DNA from: Sedimenticola sp.
GTDB taxonomy: Bacteria > Pseudomonadota > Gammaproteobacteria > Chromatiales > Chromatiaceae
Length of the DNA: 12,804 nucleotides
Assembly (NCBI GenBank): GCA_026197195.1
Contig: JAPHUG010000446.1
Location: forward strand, 1-12,804
Reading direction: 5' to 3'
Shown here: positions 1 to 8,243 of the stretch, piece after piece
Position numbering within the stretch: the stretch's first letter is position 1
Layout of the letters: the number at the start of each line of letters is the position of its first letter
The notes under the pieces: generated by a model
The model's input: the letters and a program-made list of their open reading frames with translations, nothing else
Told to the model about the DNA's origin: nothing
Database searches by the model: none
Translations under genes and position numbers: made by a program

Positions 1-1
1 G

Positions 2-1021
2 TCACAGGAAACCAGCAAGAGCTACCTGAGCATAGAAGGCACGCCTGAGTATGGGCAGGGCGTACAACGCCTTCTGTTCGGTAAAGAGAGTGACATCATC
101 AGTGCTGGTCGCGCCCGCTCCGCCCATGCACCGGGTGGTACCGGCGCACTGCGTATCTGTGCGGAGTTTATTGCCCGCCACATGGACAGCAAGCGTATCT
201 GGGTCAGTAATCCGACCTGGGCCAACCATGGCAATATCTTCCAGGCCGCCGGTCTCGAGGTCGTCAACTACGACTACTATAACGCCGAGGCGAAAGATAA
301 AGATTTCGCGGCCATGAAGCAATCACTGCAACAGGCTGCCGCTGGAGACACCGTGCTGTTCCATGGCTGCTGCCACAATCCTACCGGCATTGACCCAACC
401 GCAGCGGAGTGGGAAGAGCTGGCAAAAATGTCTGCAGAGAAGGGCTGGCTACCGCTGTTCGACTTCGCTTACCAAGGCTTTGGCAGCGGCATTGAAGAAG
501 ATGCAGCCGGACTGCGTACCTTTACCGAGCACAATTCCGAGCTTCTGATCGCCAGTTCATTCTCCAAGAACTTTGGCCTGTATAACGAGCGTGTCGGCGG
601 CATTACACTGGTCGCCAGATCTGCAGATCAGGCGGATAACGCCTTCAGTCAAATCAAGTCGATCATTCGCGCCAACTACTCCAACCCCCCGTTTCACGGC
701 AGTGGCATCGTCACCACCATACTGAACAACGCCTCACTCTATGCCGAGTGGGAGAAAGAGGTTGCCGAGATGCGGGATCGCATTCAATCAATGCGCGATC
801 TGTTCGTTGCAACCCTGAAAGAGAAGGGCGTTGAGCAGGACTTCAGTTTCATCAGTCGCCAGAACGGCATGTTCTCCTTTTCAGGGCTTAACCCTGATCA
901 GGTAAAACGACTCAAGGACGAATTTGCCATCTACATTGTCGGATCGGGCAGAATCAGTGTCGCCGGCATGACCCGCAATAACATGGACGCCCTCTGTAGC
1001 GGTATCGCTCAAGTACTTTAA
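2..1021 (+). CDS. aspC: Aspartate aminotransferase (class I), 5'-truncated by window edge
   Basis: This PLP enzyme exchanges the amino group between aspartate/2-oxoglutarate and oxaloacetate/glutamate in the cytoplasm. The reading frame is open from base 2 and aligns from memory with E. coli AspC starting near its residue 60, so about 60 N-terminal residues lie outside the window and the ATG at 182 is internal. Visible landmarks are PGGTGALR (PLP phosphate region), [16 protein letters not shown] with the ring-nitrogen Asp (461-463), [15 protein letters not shown] with the Schiff-base Lys at 566-568, [10 protein letters not shown] with the Arg that reads the dicarboxylate side chain (668-670), and [10 protein letters not shown] with the C-terminal carboxylate-binding Arg (950-952). 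The ANYSNPP wording favours AspC over TyrB, but some aromatic aminotransferase activity cannot be excluded. The gene ends in TAA, followed 16 bases later by a terminator, and converges on mdh. Confidence 0.95.
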   Translation, partial: SQETSKSYLSIEGTPEYGQGVQRLLFGKESDIISAGRARSAHAPGGTGALRICAEFIARHMDSKRIWVSNPTWANHGNIFQAAGLEVVNYDYYNAEAKDKDFAAMKQSLQQAAAGDTVLFHGCCHNPTGIDPTAAEWEELAKMSAEKGWLPLFDFAYQGFGSGIEEDAAGLRTFTEHNSELLIASSFSKNFGLYNERVGGITLVARSADQADNAFSQIKSIIRANYSNPPFHGSGIVTTILNNASLYAEWEKEVAEMRDRIQSMRDLFVATLKEKGVEQDFSFISRQNGMFSFSGLNPDQVKRLKDEFAIYIVGSGRISVAGMTRNNMDALCSGIAQVL

Positions 1022-1037
1022 GTAGCGCGTAGAGAAC

Positions 1038-1073
1038 AAAAAGGGTGGCTGATTTCTCAGCCACCCTTTTTTT
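1038..1073 (+). terminator. Rho-independent terminator of aspC
   Basis: A perfect 15-bp stem (1038-1052 with 1057-1071) closes on a TTTC loop and runs into a T-tract at 1067-1073. The left arm begins with As, so the minus strand also has a short T-run, and the hairpin could act as a backup stop for mdh transcription. Confidence 0.9.
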
Positions 1074-1080
1074 AATGCTT

Positions 1081-1112
1081 AAAAAAACGCCCGGCATTGA
1101 GCCAGGCGTTTT
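1081..1112 (-). terminator. Rho-independent terminator of mdh
   Basis: Read on the minus strand, the stem 1112-1101 pairs with 1095-1084 around a 5-base loop, with one internal mismatch (1092/1104). It is followed by a run of seven Ts (1087-1081). It lies 22 bases past the mdh stop codon, between that gene and the aspC terminator. Confidence 0.85.
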
Positions 1113-1133
1113 GATCAGTCTGACTAATCCAGC

Positions 1134-2066
1134 TTAGCTGTTAGCAAACTCAACACCTTTGGCAATGTTGCCCTCAAGGGTCGGTAGCATCTCATCAAAC
1201 AGCTTCTGCTCATAGGCACTCAGGGTACCGGCAGGCAGGATCTCTTCAACACCATTTTTACCCAGACGAACGGGCAATGAGAGGAAGCGGGTCGGCTGAT
1301 CTTCAACCTCAACATAGGTACATGCAACAGACTCTTCACCACTCAATGCCTTCAGCAGGGTCAAAGCAAAACGTGCACCGGCATCTGCCATGGAGAGTGT
1401 GGCTGAACCGCCGCCCGCCTTAGCCTCAACCACTTCGGTACCTGCATTCTGAATGCGTGGTGTCAGTGCTTCGATCTCTTCCTGGGTGAACTCAATACCA
1501 ATCTGAGAGAGCAGTGGCAGAATGGTGTTACCACTGTGTCCACCGATTACAGGGATATTGAGTGAGGTTGGATCAAGACCCTTCAGCTCAGCAACAAAGG
1601 TGTTTGAGCGAATGATATCCAGGGTAGTGATGCCAAACAGTTTACGTTTGTCATAGACACCCGCATTCTTCAGCACCTCTGCAGCAATGGCAACCGTCGA
1701 GTTAACCGGGTTGGTGATAATGCCGTAACAGGCATTGGGGCAAACCTTGGCGCCCGTCTCAACCAGGGTTTTTACGATCCCGGCATTTACATTGAACAGG
1801 TCATCACGTGACATACCCGGTTTACGGGGTACACCAGCAGGGATGATCACGATATCGCTGTCAGCCATAGCAGCTTCCAGCTGATCAGCACCGTGGCCGG
1901 TCACTTTAACGGGCGTTGGGATGTGGCTGAGATCAGCAGCAACACCAGGCACCATCGGATTAACGTCGTACAGCGCTAGCTCAGAACCAGCGGGCATGGC
2001 GTTTTTAAGTAGGAGGGCCAGGGGTTGACCAATGCCGCCAGCGGCGCCAAGAACGGATACCTTCAT
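1134..2066 (-). CDS. mdh: Malate dehydrogenase (NAD-dependent, E. coli type)
   Basis: This cytoplasmic TCA-cycle enzyme interconverts malate and oxaloacetate using NAD. The 310-residue product is almost the same length as E. coli Mdh (312). The N-terminal Rossmann loop is GAAGGIGQ (7-14), and Asp34 at the end of the second strand is the usual NAD-selecting residue. The active-site set falls at the same numbers as in E. coli: Arg81 and Arg87 ([10 protein letters not shown]), Asn119 (TNPVN), Asp150, Arg153 and His177 (GGHSG). The start is the ATG at 2066, preceded by an AGAGGA-like ribosome binding site. It is transcribed divergently from maeB, and the two enzymes share malate. It converges on aspC, whose enzyme uses the Mdh product oxaloacetate. 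Nothing looks broken. Confidence 0.97.
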   Translation of the reverse strand: MKVSVLGAAGGIGQPLALLLKNAMPAGSELALYDVNPMVPGVAADLSHIPTPVKVTGHGADQLEAAMADSDIVIIPAGVPRKPGMSRDDLFNVNAGIVKTLVETGAKVCPNACYGIITNPVNSTVAIAAEVLKNAGVYDKRKLFGITTLDIIRSNTFVAELKGLDPTSLNIPVIGGHSGNTILPLLSQIGIEFTQEEIEALTPRIQNAGTEVVEAKAGGGSATLSMADAGARFALTLLKALSGEESVACTYVEVEDQPTRFLSLPVRLGKNGVEEILPAGTLSAYEQKLFDEMLPTLEGNIAKGVEFANS

Positions 2067-2179
2067 GAGATTAATCCTCTGCAGTAGTGTTAAGTAATAA
2101 CTTAGAATAGCTGAAAATCGGACGAAATCTTACGGCATTTTCCACAAAGAATCCATTCTGGCATAAAAAAACCCGTATT

Positions 2180-2203
2180 ATTATAGGACAATTGTACTAT
2201 TAT
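2180..2203. promoter_or_regulatory. 24-bp near-palindrome, candidate operator over the mdh promoter
   Basis: The core ACAATTGT (2188-2195) is flanked by ATAG (2183-2186) and CTAT (2197-2200), then by AT (2180-2181) and AT (2202-2203). All positions pair except 2187/2196 and 2182/2201. This symmetry suits a dimeric regulator. It covers the predicted mdh -10 box and most of the spacer, the usual place for a repressor. The cognate protein is not identifiable here. The AT-rich setting means some symmetry could be chance. Confidence 0.4.
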
Positions 2204-2209
2204 CGCCAA
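2180..2209 (-). promoter_or_regulatory. Predicted sigma70 promoter of mdh
   Basis: On the minus strand a perfect -10 hexamer TATAAT (2185-2180) lies 18 bases downstream of a weak -35, TTGGCG (2209-2204). Initiation would fall near 2173, giving an untranslated leader of about 107 bases. The -35 matches the consensus at only three positions, so activator help or a different start is possible. Confidence 0.45.
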
Positions 2210-2275
2210 AAAAGGCTGTGTTATCATAAAAATATAGCCAAAACCAGTAAATTTCAGGTTACTATCCGCCATTAT

Positions 2276-2284
2276 TGGTATAAT
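2276..2284 (+). promoter_or_regulatory. Predicted extended -10 promoter of maeB
   Basis: A perfect TATAAT (2279-2284) is preceded by TGG, giving the TGnTATAAT extended -10 form that needs little or no -35 contact. No good -35 is seen 17 bases upstream. Transcription would start near 2291, leaving a leader of about 67 bases before the maeB ATG. Confidence 0.5.
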
Positions 2285-2357
2285 CTATTCAATAAATCTA
2301 TATTCATTATTTGTTTTTTAAATTGACCTTTTAACCCGTATATATAAGGAATAGAGC

Positions 2358-4649
2358 ATGTCAGACGACGACCTGCGTGAGGCGTCACTTGATTACCATC
2401 GTTTTCCAAAGCCCGGAAAGATGGAGATCGTTGCGACTAAAAAAATGGTTAACCAACGCGACCTCGCTCTTGCTTATTCACCAGGCGTCGCGGCGGCTTG
2501 TGAAGAGATCGCCCGAGACCCGAATGAAGCGGCCAGCCTCACCTCCCGAGGCAACCTTGTCGCCGTCATAACTAACGGCACCGCCGTTCTTGGTCTGGGC
2601 GCCATCGGGCCACTCGCCGCCAAGCCGGTCATGGAAGGAAAAGCGGTTCTTTTCAAGAAGTTTGCCGGTGTCGATGTGTTTGACCTCGAGCTGGACCTCA
2701 AAGATCCGGAACAGATAATTGAAACCGTAGCGGCCCTGGAGCCGACTTTCGGCGGCATCAACCTTGAGGACATCAAGGCACCGGAATGTTTTGAGATCGA
2801 AAAACGCCTGCGTGAACGCATGAACATTCCTGTGTTTCACGACGACCAGCACGGTACGGCCATTGTGGTCGCCTCTGCGGTAAGAAATGGCCTGAGAGTC
2901 GCAGGTAAAAAGATTGAGGATGTAAAACTAGTCTGTACCGGTGCTGGCGCGGCCGCACTGGCCTGCCTGAACCTGCTGGTGAGCATGGGCCTCAAGAAAG
3001 AGAACATCCGTGTGGTTGACCGTGACGGCGTGGTTTACCAGGGCCGTAAAGCGGATATGGATCCCTACAAAGCCGCTTATGCCGTCGAGACCGACCAGCG
3101 CACCCTGGATGATGTCATCGAAGGGGCGGATATTTTCATGGGCCTGTCCGGACCCGGCGTCATCAAAAAGCATCAGATTGCCAAGATGGCCAACCCGCCT
3201 TTTGTACTCGCCCTTGCCAACCCGACACCGGAGATTCTGCCCGAAGAGGTACTTGAGGTGGCACCTGATGCCATCATCGCCACCGGTCGATCTGATTATC
3301 CCAATCAGGTGAACAATGTCCTCTGCTTCCCCTTCCTGTTCCGGGGCGCCCTTGATGTAGGTGCCACCACGATCAATGAACAGATGAAGATCGCCTGCGT
3401 CGAGGCCCTCTCCGACCTGGCAATGAAAGAAGCCTCCGATCAAGTGCAGGCCGCTTACGGTGGACAGGCCCTGCAATTTGGCCGCGACTACCTGATTCCA
3501 AAACCCTTTGATCCTCGCCTGATGACCGATCTGCCACCCAAGATCGCCCAGGCGGCCATGGATTCAGGGGTAGCGACACGCCCCATCAAAGACTTCCACG
3601 AATACAGACGCACCTTGCGTGAATTTGTATTCCGCTCGGGTCTCGTGATGAAGCCCGTGTTTGAACGCGCCATCTCCAACCCGCAGAAGGTCGTCTTTGC
3701 CGAGGGCGAGGCCTCCCGTGTCCTGCAAGCGGTGCAGGTCTTGGTCGATGACGGTATCTGTAAGCCTATATTGATTGGCCGGCCAGACATCATTCAGCAG
3801 AAGGCGAGGGATCTGGGTCTTCGCTTCAACCTGACCAGCGATGTGACTGTCATCAACATGGATGACAATCCAAACTTCGAGCGTGACTGGCAGTATTATC
3901 ACGAAATAGAGGGCCGCAATGGTGTGTCACCGGCATTTGCCCGGGGTGTTGTACGCACTCGCTCAACTGTTCTGGCGGCACTGCTGACCATTCAGGGCGA
4001 TGCGGATGCCATGATTTGCGGCGTGGAAGGTGCCTATATTCAGCATCTCAAATATATTCGCAATGTGATTGGAATGCGGCCTGATACAACAGACTGTTCA
4101 GCCGTCACCATGCTGATTCTGCCCAAGGGTACTTTTTTCCTGACAGATACCCATGTCACTACCGACCCCACACCTCAACAGATTGCCAAGAAGACCGCCA
4201 TGGCTTCAGATATTGTCAGGCGGTTTGGTATGTCGCCCAAAGCGGCGCTGCTCTCCCATTCCAACTTTGGCAGTCGGAACAATGAGTTTTCACGCAAGAT
4301 GAAAGAGGCGCGACAGATCCTGCATGAGCAGTATCCCGGCGTTGTAGTCGAAGGTGAGATGCATGCAGATGCGGCACTCTCGGATGAGATCAGGGACAAG
4401 ATTTTCCCACACTCAAGATTCAAGGGTGCCGCAAATCTATTGGTCATGCCAAACCTGGATTCTGCCAATATCGCTTACAACATGGTCAAGTTACTGGGCG
4501 AGGCGGTACCGGTCGGGCCGATGCTGACGGGTTTGAAATATCCCGCTCACGTGGTTTCTGACTCTATTACGGTAAGGGGCATTGTCAACATGAGTGCCGT
4601 AGCCGTAGTGGATGCGATTGACTGGAAGACCAGCCGCGCATCCGGTTAA
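2358..4649 (+). CDS. maeB: Malic enzyme fused to phosphotransacetylase-like domain (NADP type)
   Basis: This enzyme oxidatively decarboxylates malate to pyruvate and CO2, normally making NADPH for biosynthesis. The 763 residues match E. coli MaeB (759). The malic N-terminal domain is near 20-155, with Tyr40 (LAYSPGVA) and a catalytic-type Lys95 (MEGKAVLFK). Metal ligands are Glu137, Asp138 (NLEDIKAP) and Asp163, inside the malic-enzyme signature [16 protein letters not shown] (160-175). The dinucleotide-binding loop is GAGAAA (195-200). The last third (about 430-760) is the phosphate acetyl/butyryl-transferase fold, generally thought to be inactive in MaeB and to bind acetyl-CoA as a regulator. 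NADP preference is inferred from the family, not read from a diagnostic residue. The start is supported by AAGGA (2346-2350), 7 bases upstream. It is a single-gene unit with its own promoter and terminator. Confidence 0.95.
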   Translation: MSDDDLREASLDYHRFPKPGKMEIVATKKMVNQRDLALAYSPGVAAACEEIARDPNEAASLTSRGNLVAVITNGTAVLGLGAIGPLAAKPVMEGKAVLFKKFAGVDVFDLELDLKDPEQIIETVAALEPTFGGINLEDIKAPECFEIEKRLRERMNIPVFHDDQHGTAIVVASAVRNGLRVAGKKIEDVKLVCTGAGAAALACLNLLVSMGLKKENIRVVDRDGVVYQGRKADMDPYKAAYAVETDQRTLDDVIEGADIFMGLSGPGVIKKHQIAKMANPPFVLALANPTPEILPEEVLEVAPDAIIATGRSDYPNQVNNVLCFPFLFRGALDVGATTINEQMKIACVEALSDLAMKEASDQVQAAYGGQALQFGRDYLIPKPFDPRLMTDLPPKIAQAAMDSGVATRPIKDFHEYRRTLREFVFRSGLVMKPVFERAISNPQKVVFAEGEASRVLQAVQVLVDDGICKPILIGRPDIIQQKARDLGLRFNLTSDVTVINMDDNPNFERDWQYYHEIEGRNGVSPAFARGVVRTRSTVLAALLTIQGDADAMICGVEGAYIQHLKYIRNVIGMRPDTTDCSAVTMLILPKGTFFLTDTHVTTDPTPQQIAKKTAMASDIVRRFGMSPKAALLSHSNFGSRNNEFSRKMKEARQILHEQYPGVVVEGEMHADAALSDEIRDKIFPHSRFKGAANLLVMPNLDSANIAYNMVKLLGEAVPVGPMLTGLKYPAHVVSDSITVRGIVNMSAVAVVDAIDWKTSRASG

Positions 4650-4675
4650 CCGCAACCAGGACCTATAAAAAAGAT

Positions 4676-4709
4676 GCGTGACCTGTGCAATGCAGGTCAC
4701 GCTTTTTTT
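4676..4709 (+). terminator. Rho-independent terminator of maeB
   Basis: A perfect 10-bp GC-rich stem (4676-4685 with 4693-4702) closes on a 7-base loop, followed by seven Ts (4703-4709). It starts 26 bases after the maeB stop codon and isolates maeB from dctP. Confidence 0.92.
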
Positions 4710-4800
4710 GTGCTGTTTTAAACAGCCTTAAACATAGTCAAAGCATAGCTCTACCACTTATCTCCTTACGATCTCTAAAGTTTTAAAAAGACGATTCCAT

Positions 4801-4829
4801 TTGCACTCCTTATGTCGATCGCATATATA
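4801..4829 (+). promoter_or_regulatory. Possible sigma70 promoter of dctP
   Basis: TTGCAC (4801-4806) and TATATA (4824-4829) are separated by 17 bases. Each is an imperfect match to consensus, so the call is moderate to weak. The start would lie near 4836, giving a leader of about 55 bases. Confidence 0.35.
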
Positions 4830-4831
4830 TA

Positions 4832-4857
4832 GGTTTCTGAGCTGTTCAGAACAAACC
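4832..4857 (+). repeat. Inverted repeat at the predicted dctP transcription start
   Basis: TTCTGA (4835-4840) and TCAGAA (4846-4851) are perfect inverted copies around a 5-base centre. Outer bases GGT (4832-4834) can also pair with ACC (4855-4857) if two or three bases bulge out. It could be a regulator site or a short leader hairpin. No matching copy was seen upstream of dctQM or the lactate dehydrogenase gene. Confidence 0.3.
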
Positions 4858-4890
4858 GATAACAACTCTATCAAACTAGAGGAGATCCAG

Positions 4891-5997
4891 ATGAAGCGTC
4901 GCGACTTTCTAAAAAAGGCGGCAGTTGGTGCTGCGGTAGCCGGAGCCTCAGCCACTCTTATTTCCTGCGGTCAACAGCAGGAAGCACAAACCACAACAAC
5001 GGCTAAAAAGAAAATAAAATGGCGTATGGCCACCAGCTGGCCAAAGGCCTTCGACACCATCTTTGGTGGTGCACAGACTGTAGCTGATCGTGTTAAAGCG
5101 ATGAGTGGCGGTGATTTTGAAATCATTCCTTATGCTGGCGGCGAAATCGTTGGCGGCCTGGAAGTATTCGATGCGGTATCCCAGGGTACAGTGGAGATGG
5201 GGCATACCGCCTCCTACTACTACATTGGCAAAAACCCCGCCTTTGCATTTGATACCGCTCTTCCTTTCGGACTCAACTATCGTCAGCAGAATGCATGGCT
5301 GTATAACGGTGGTGGTCTGGAGAAGATGCGTAAGATCTATGCCGAGCACAACATCGTCAACTTCCCAGCAGGTAATACCGGTGTTCAGATGGGCGGCTGG
5401 TTCCGTGAAGAGGTCAACACCGTTGCCGACTTGCAGGGCCTGAAGATGCGTATCCCGGGTCTCGGCGGTAAAGTGATGAGTCGTCTGGGTGTTACCGTAC
5501 AGGTACTGCCAGGTGCTGAGATCTATCCTGCCCTGGAGCGTGGTGTTATCGATGCGACCGAGTGGGTAGGTCCTTACGATGATGAGAAGGCCGGCTTCTA
5601 TAAAGTGGCCAAGTACTTCTACTATCCAGGATGGTGGGAGCCTGCTCCAACCCTGAGTCTGTATGTCAACCAGAAGGCCTGGGACAGTCTGACCAAAGAG
5701 CAGCAAGAGATGGTTTCAACCGCAGCAGCCGAAGCCAACCTCAACATGATGGTCGACTATGACTCCAAGAATCCAAAGGCCCTGAAGAGCCTGCTGGGTA
5801 AAGGTGTCGAGATGCGCGAATACTCCAAAGAGATTATGGATGCGGCGCGTAAAGAAGCCTGGGCCCTGTATGATGAACTATCAGCCAGTAATCCTCAGTT
5901 TAAAGAGGTGTATGATGACTGGAAGTTGTTCAAAGCGGACTCTGATACCTGGTTCAGCACGGCAGAAACATCTTATGCCAGTTTCAACTTCAAGTAA
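4891..5997 (+). CDS. dctP: TRAP transporter substrate-binding lipoprotein, DctP family (TakP-like)
   Basis: This is the extracytoplasmic solute receptor that delivers a carboxylic acid to the DctQM membrane proteins. I chose the ATG at 4891 (368 residues) because AGGAG ends six bases before it and it gives a clean signal. The Tat motif KRRDFLKK is followed by a hydrophobic stretch and lipobox LISC with the lipid-anchor Cys26. Export folded by Tat and membrane anchoring are inferred from these. The mature part fits the mannitol/chloroaromatic/2-oxo-acid TRAP receptor group: LKMRIPG with Arg187, the conserved carboxylate clamp of TRAP receptors, and QMGGWFR (166-172), ATEWVGPYDDEKAGF (222-236) and GWWEP (247-251), which match TakP-type ligand and cation sites. 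The substrate is therefore probably a 2-oxo or 2-hydroxy acid such as pyruvate or lactate, not proven. It is transcribed alone and faces dctM. Confidence 0.88.
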   Translation: MKRRDFLKKAAVGAAVAGASATLISCGQQQEAQTTTTAKKKIKWRMATSWPKAFDTIFGGAQTVADRVKAMSGGDFEIIPYAGGEIVGGLEVFDAVSQGTVEMGHTASYYYIGKNPAFAFDTALPFGLNYRQQNAWLYNGGGLEKMRKIYAEHNIVNFPAGNTGVQMGGWFREEVNTVADLQGLKMRIPGLGGKVMSRLGVTVQVLPGAEIYPALERGVIDATEWVGPYDDEKAGFYKVAKYFYYPGWWEPAPTLSLYVNQKAWDSLTKEQQEMVSTAAAEANLNMMVDYDSKNPKALKSLLGKGVEMREYSKEIMDAARKEAWALYDELSASNPQFKEVYDDWKLFKADSDTWFSTAETSYASFNFK

Positions 5998-6017
5998 TCA
6001 AGTCTGATGATCCATTA

Positions 6018-6051
6018 AAAAACCCCCACCGCAAACGCGGTGGGGGTTTTT
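6018..6051. terminator. Bidirectional terminator between dctP and dctM
   Basis: A perfect 15-bp stem (6018-6032 with 6037-6051) has an AAAC loop, a five-G/C run in each arm, As on the left and Ts on the right. It can therefore stop transcripts from both directions. It lies 20 bases after dctP and 19 bases past the dctM stop. Confidence 0.93.
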
Positions 6052-6070
6052 CTTTTAGGCTGTGACGGCC

Positions 6071-7450
6071 CTAATAGGACTGACCTACCCCCATACTCAA
6101 CAACCCTGTCACTAATTGCGGGAAGTAGAACAGTGCCATCAACCCTATCAACTGAATAATGATGAAGGGAATAGCCCCGCGATAGATGTCGGCAGTCGAA
6201 ACAGACTTGGGTGCCACACCCCGCAGATAGAACAACGAGAAACCAAACGGCGGGGTCAGGAAGGAGGTCTGAAGATTCATACCGATCATCACACCAAACC
6301 AGACCAATGCCATCCGTGCCGGCTCATCGAATTCAGCAAACATGGGCGCGAGGATACGCACTACCACAGGCGCCAACAGCGGTACGATAATAAAGGCGAT
6401 CTCGAAGAAGTCGATGAAGAATCCGAGTATAAAGACCACCAGGTTAACCAGTATCAGGAATCCGACAACACCACCCGGTAGTGACGTCAGTAGCTCCTCA
6501 ACCCAGATATCACCATAGAGCCCACGAAACACCAGCGAGAAGGCCTGTGATCCCACCAGGATGAACATCACCATACTGGTCAGCTTGGCCGTCTCTGTCA
6601 TACTGCTCATCACCGAGTGCAGCGTCAGTCGTTTCTTGGCAAACGCCAGGATCATCGCCCCGACCGCACCAAAGGCACCCGCCTCGGTCGGCGTCGCCCA
6701 ACCGGCAAAGATACTACCCAACACAATCACAATGAGTGCCAGCGGTGGAATCATCACGAGTGCTATCTCTCGGCTGAGACGCCGCCCATCCATTGTTCTC
6801 GCCTCTTTTGGCATGGCCGGAGCCAGCTTGGGGCGTGTCAGTGCAATGAAACCGATATAGAGCATGTACATGCCGGAGAGCATCAGGCCAGGCACCAGCG
6901 ATCCGACAAACAGATCACCGACCGGGGCACCCAGCTGGTCAGCCAGTACAATCAACACAATGCTCGGCGGAATCACCTGGCCCAGTGTCCCTGAAGCGGA
7001 AATAATGCCGCAGGCCAATGTCTTGGAATATTTGTACTCGAGCATAATGGGCAGGGCAATCAGCCCCATAGCAACCACCGTCGCACCTACCACACCTGTA
7101 GCCGCCGCCAGCAGTGTTCCCACAATAACCACGGAGAACCCCAAACCACCACGCACCCGCCCAAAGGCGATGCCCATGGTTTTCAGCAGATCCTCTGCCA
7201 GGCCGGTTCGCTCCAACAACATACCCATCAGGATAAAGAAGGGGACCGCCAGCAGGGTATAGTTCTGCATGACACCAAAGATACGCTGGGACATAGCCTG
7301 CAACAGGGCAAAATCAAACAGCCCCATGTTGATGCCAACTGCGGCAAACCCCAGGGCGGTACCGCCCAGTGCAAAGGCCACGGGATAGCCCATGAATATC
7401 AGTAGTAGCGCGCCCCCAAACATGATGGGGCCCAATAGATCCGGATTCAT
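6071..7450 (-). CDS. dctM: TRAP transporter large permease, DctM subunit
   Basis: This is the main translocation channel of a TRAP transporter, which couples solute uptake to an ion gradient (usually Na+). The 459-residue protein is almost wholly hydrophobic, with about a dozen membrane segments beginning IMFGGALLLIFMGYPVAFALGG, as in DctM proteins. A hydrophilic loop around PKLAPAMPKEARTMDGRRLS (about 210-229) is followed by IFAGWATPTEAGAFGAVGA, a hallmark of the family. The family is usually 425-460 residues, so it is full length. The start is preceded by GAGGAGGAAGG, a strong ribosome binding site, and overlaps the dctQ stop codon by 4 bases (ATGA), indicating translational coupling. The gene order and hallmark sequences fit the 2-oxo-acid/mannitol TRAP subgroup, like the nearby receptor. 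Confidence 0.95.
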   Translation of the reverse strand: MNPDLLGPIMFGGALLLIFMGYPVAFALGGTALGFAAVGINMGLFDFALLQAMSQRIFGVMQNYTLLAVPFFILMGMLLERTGLAEDLLKTMGIAFGRVRGGLGFSVVIVGTLLAAATGVVGATVVAMGLIALPIMLEYKYSKTLACGIISASGTLGQVIPPSIVLIVLADQLGAPVGDLFVGSLVPGLMLSGMYMLYIGFIALTRPKLAPAMPKEARTMDGRRLSREIALVMIPPLALIVIVLGSIFAGWATPTEAGAFGAVGAMILAFAKKRLTLHSVMSSMTETAKLTSMVMFILVGSQAFSLVFRGLYGDIWVEELLTSLPGGVVGFLILVNLVVFILGFFIDFFEIAFIIVPLLAPVVVRILAPMFAEFDEPARMALVWFGVMIGMNLQTSFLTPPFGFSLFYLRGVAPKSVSTADIYRGAIPFIIIQLIGLMALFYFPQLVTGLLSMGVGQSY

Positions 7451-8004
7451 AGTCCTTCCTCCTCAGGGTCAGGATGGGGGAAGGGGATAAGACCCTTAAG
7501 AAAGGCCACCATTTTTATTAATTCACTCAAGCCCTGAACGATCAGTAGCGCAAAAGCGACCGGAATAGCGGACTTTATAAGATAGCGCGGTAATCCTCCG
7601 GGGTCGGGGGAAGCTTCCATGTTGTGCCAAGAATCGCCCGCATAAGTCAGACTGACATAAAAAATCAAGGCTGAAAGGGGGAGTAGGAAAAGACAAGTAC
7701 CGATCACATCTATCCAGGCCTTACCCCGTTCACTCACCCGGGAGTAGAGGATATCCACCCGCACATGGGCGCGGTGTTTAAGGGCGTAAGCCGCACCCCA
7801 CAGGAAGACCAGACTGAACATGTACCACTGAGCCTCGATATAGGAGTTGGAACTGAGATCCAATCCAATCGTTTGGCTTAACTTCCTTGTGATGGCGTTG
7901 TAGACACCCAGCAATACCATCGCCACAACCAACCAGGAGATCAGCTGGCCAATCCGTTCATTCACGGCATCAATCAAACCGGAAAAACGTAAAAGCTTCT
8001 GCAT
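7447..8004 (-). CDS. dctQ: TRAP transporter small permease, DctQ subunit
   Basis: This 185-residue membrane protein assembles with DctM and is thought to help dock the receptor. Four hydrophobic segments are visible, at roughly 17-38, 62-80, 100-123 and 146-168. The conserved patch is WYMFSLVFLWGAAYALKHRAHVRVDIL, where HVRVD is typical of DctQ. The ATG at 8004 is preceded about 10 bases upstream by GAGGGG on the minus strand. It is the first gene of the dctQM unit, and its stop codon overlaps the dctM start. The control region is the 410-bp gap shared with the divergent lactate dehydrogenase gene. Confidence 0.93.
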   Translation of the reverse strand: MQKLLRFSGLIDAVNERIGQLISWLVVAMVLLGVYNAITRKLSQTIGLDLSSNSYIEAQWYMFSLVFLWGAAYALKHRAHVRVDILYSRVSERGKAWIDVIGTCLFLLPLSALIFYVSLTYAGDSWHNMEASPDPGGLPRYLIKSAIPVAFALLIVQGLSELIKMVAFLKGLIPFPHPDPEEEGL

Positions 8005-8201
8005 AGACGAAAACCCCTCAGGGCAGTTATTTTAGGAGACTGCGGTTAAACCACTGAACAATACAAGATTAGACCAATAGAAACCACCTTCATCGGAACA
8101 GGGTAAAGGGGTCACAAGCCCCCGGTAAATCCACACTCATCATCCCTTAAATGATATGGTTACAAACGATACTATTAAAACCTGTATCAATTGATGCCCA
8201 T

Positions 8202-8235
8202 ACCCGGTTCTTGAGGCTATAGTATGTCTTTAGGA
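8202..8235. repeat. Imperfect inverted repeat upstream of the oxidase gene
   Basis: ACCCGGTTC (near 8202-8210) and GAACCCGGT (8234-8242) are inverted copies with one central C/C mismatch. Adding G-T pairs extends the stem inward for about four more positions. The interval between the arms contains the TATAGT box (8218-8223). The right arm runs to 8242, just before the larger stem that begins at 8244. Confidence 0.4.
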
Positions 8236-8243
8236 ACCCGGTG

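Noticed and set aside
182..1021. aspC starting at the ATG at 182
   Set aside because: The frame upstream to base 2 encodes conserved AspC sequence (for example PGGTGALR), so this ATG is an internal codon and the gene is cut by the window edge.
2928..3476. Open frame of 182 codons on the minus strand inside maeB
   Set aside because: Antisense shadow of a full-length malic enzyme. No family motif is visible in its translation.
4712..4727. GCTGTT/AACAGC palindrome after the maeB terminator as a second terminator
   Set aside because: The stem is six base pairs with no following T-run, and a strong terminator already ends at 4709.
4801..4890. An N-terminal extension of dctP from the TTG at 4801
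   Set aside because: It would put a non-conserved 30-residue stretch before the Tat signal. The ATG at 4891 has a good ribosome binding site and gives a normal lipoprotein signal.
4948..5706. Open frame of 252 codons on the minus strand inside dctP
   Set aside because: It lies entirely within a strongly recognised TRAP receptor gene on the other strand, has no recognisable domain, and begins within the coding region without a promoter.
8102..8124. GGGG/CCCC hairpin in the dctQ leader as a terminator
   Set aside because: The stem is only about four or five base pairs and is not followed by a useful T-run on either strand.
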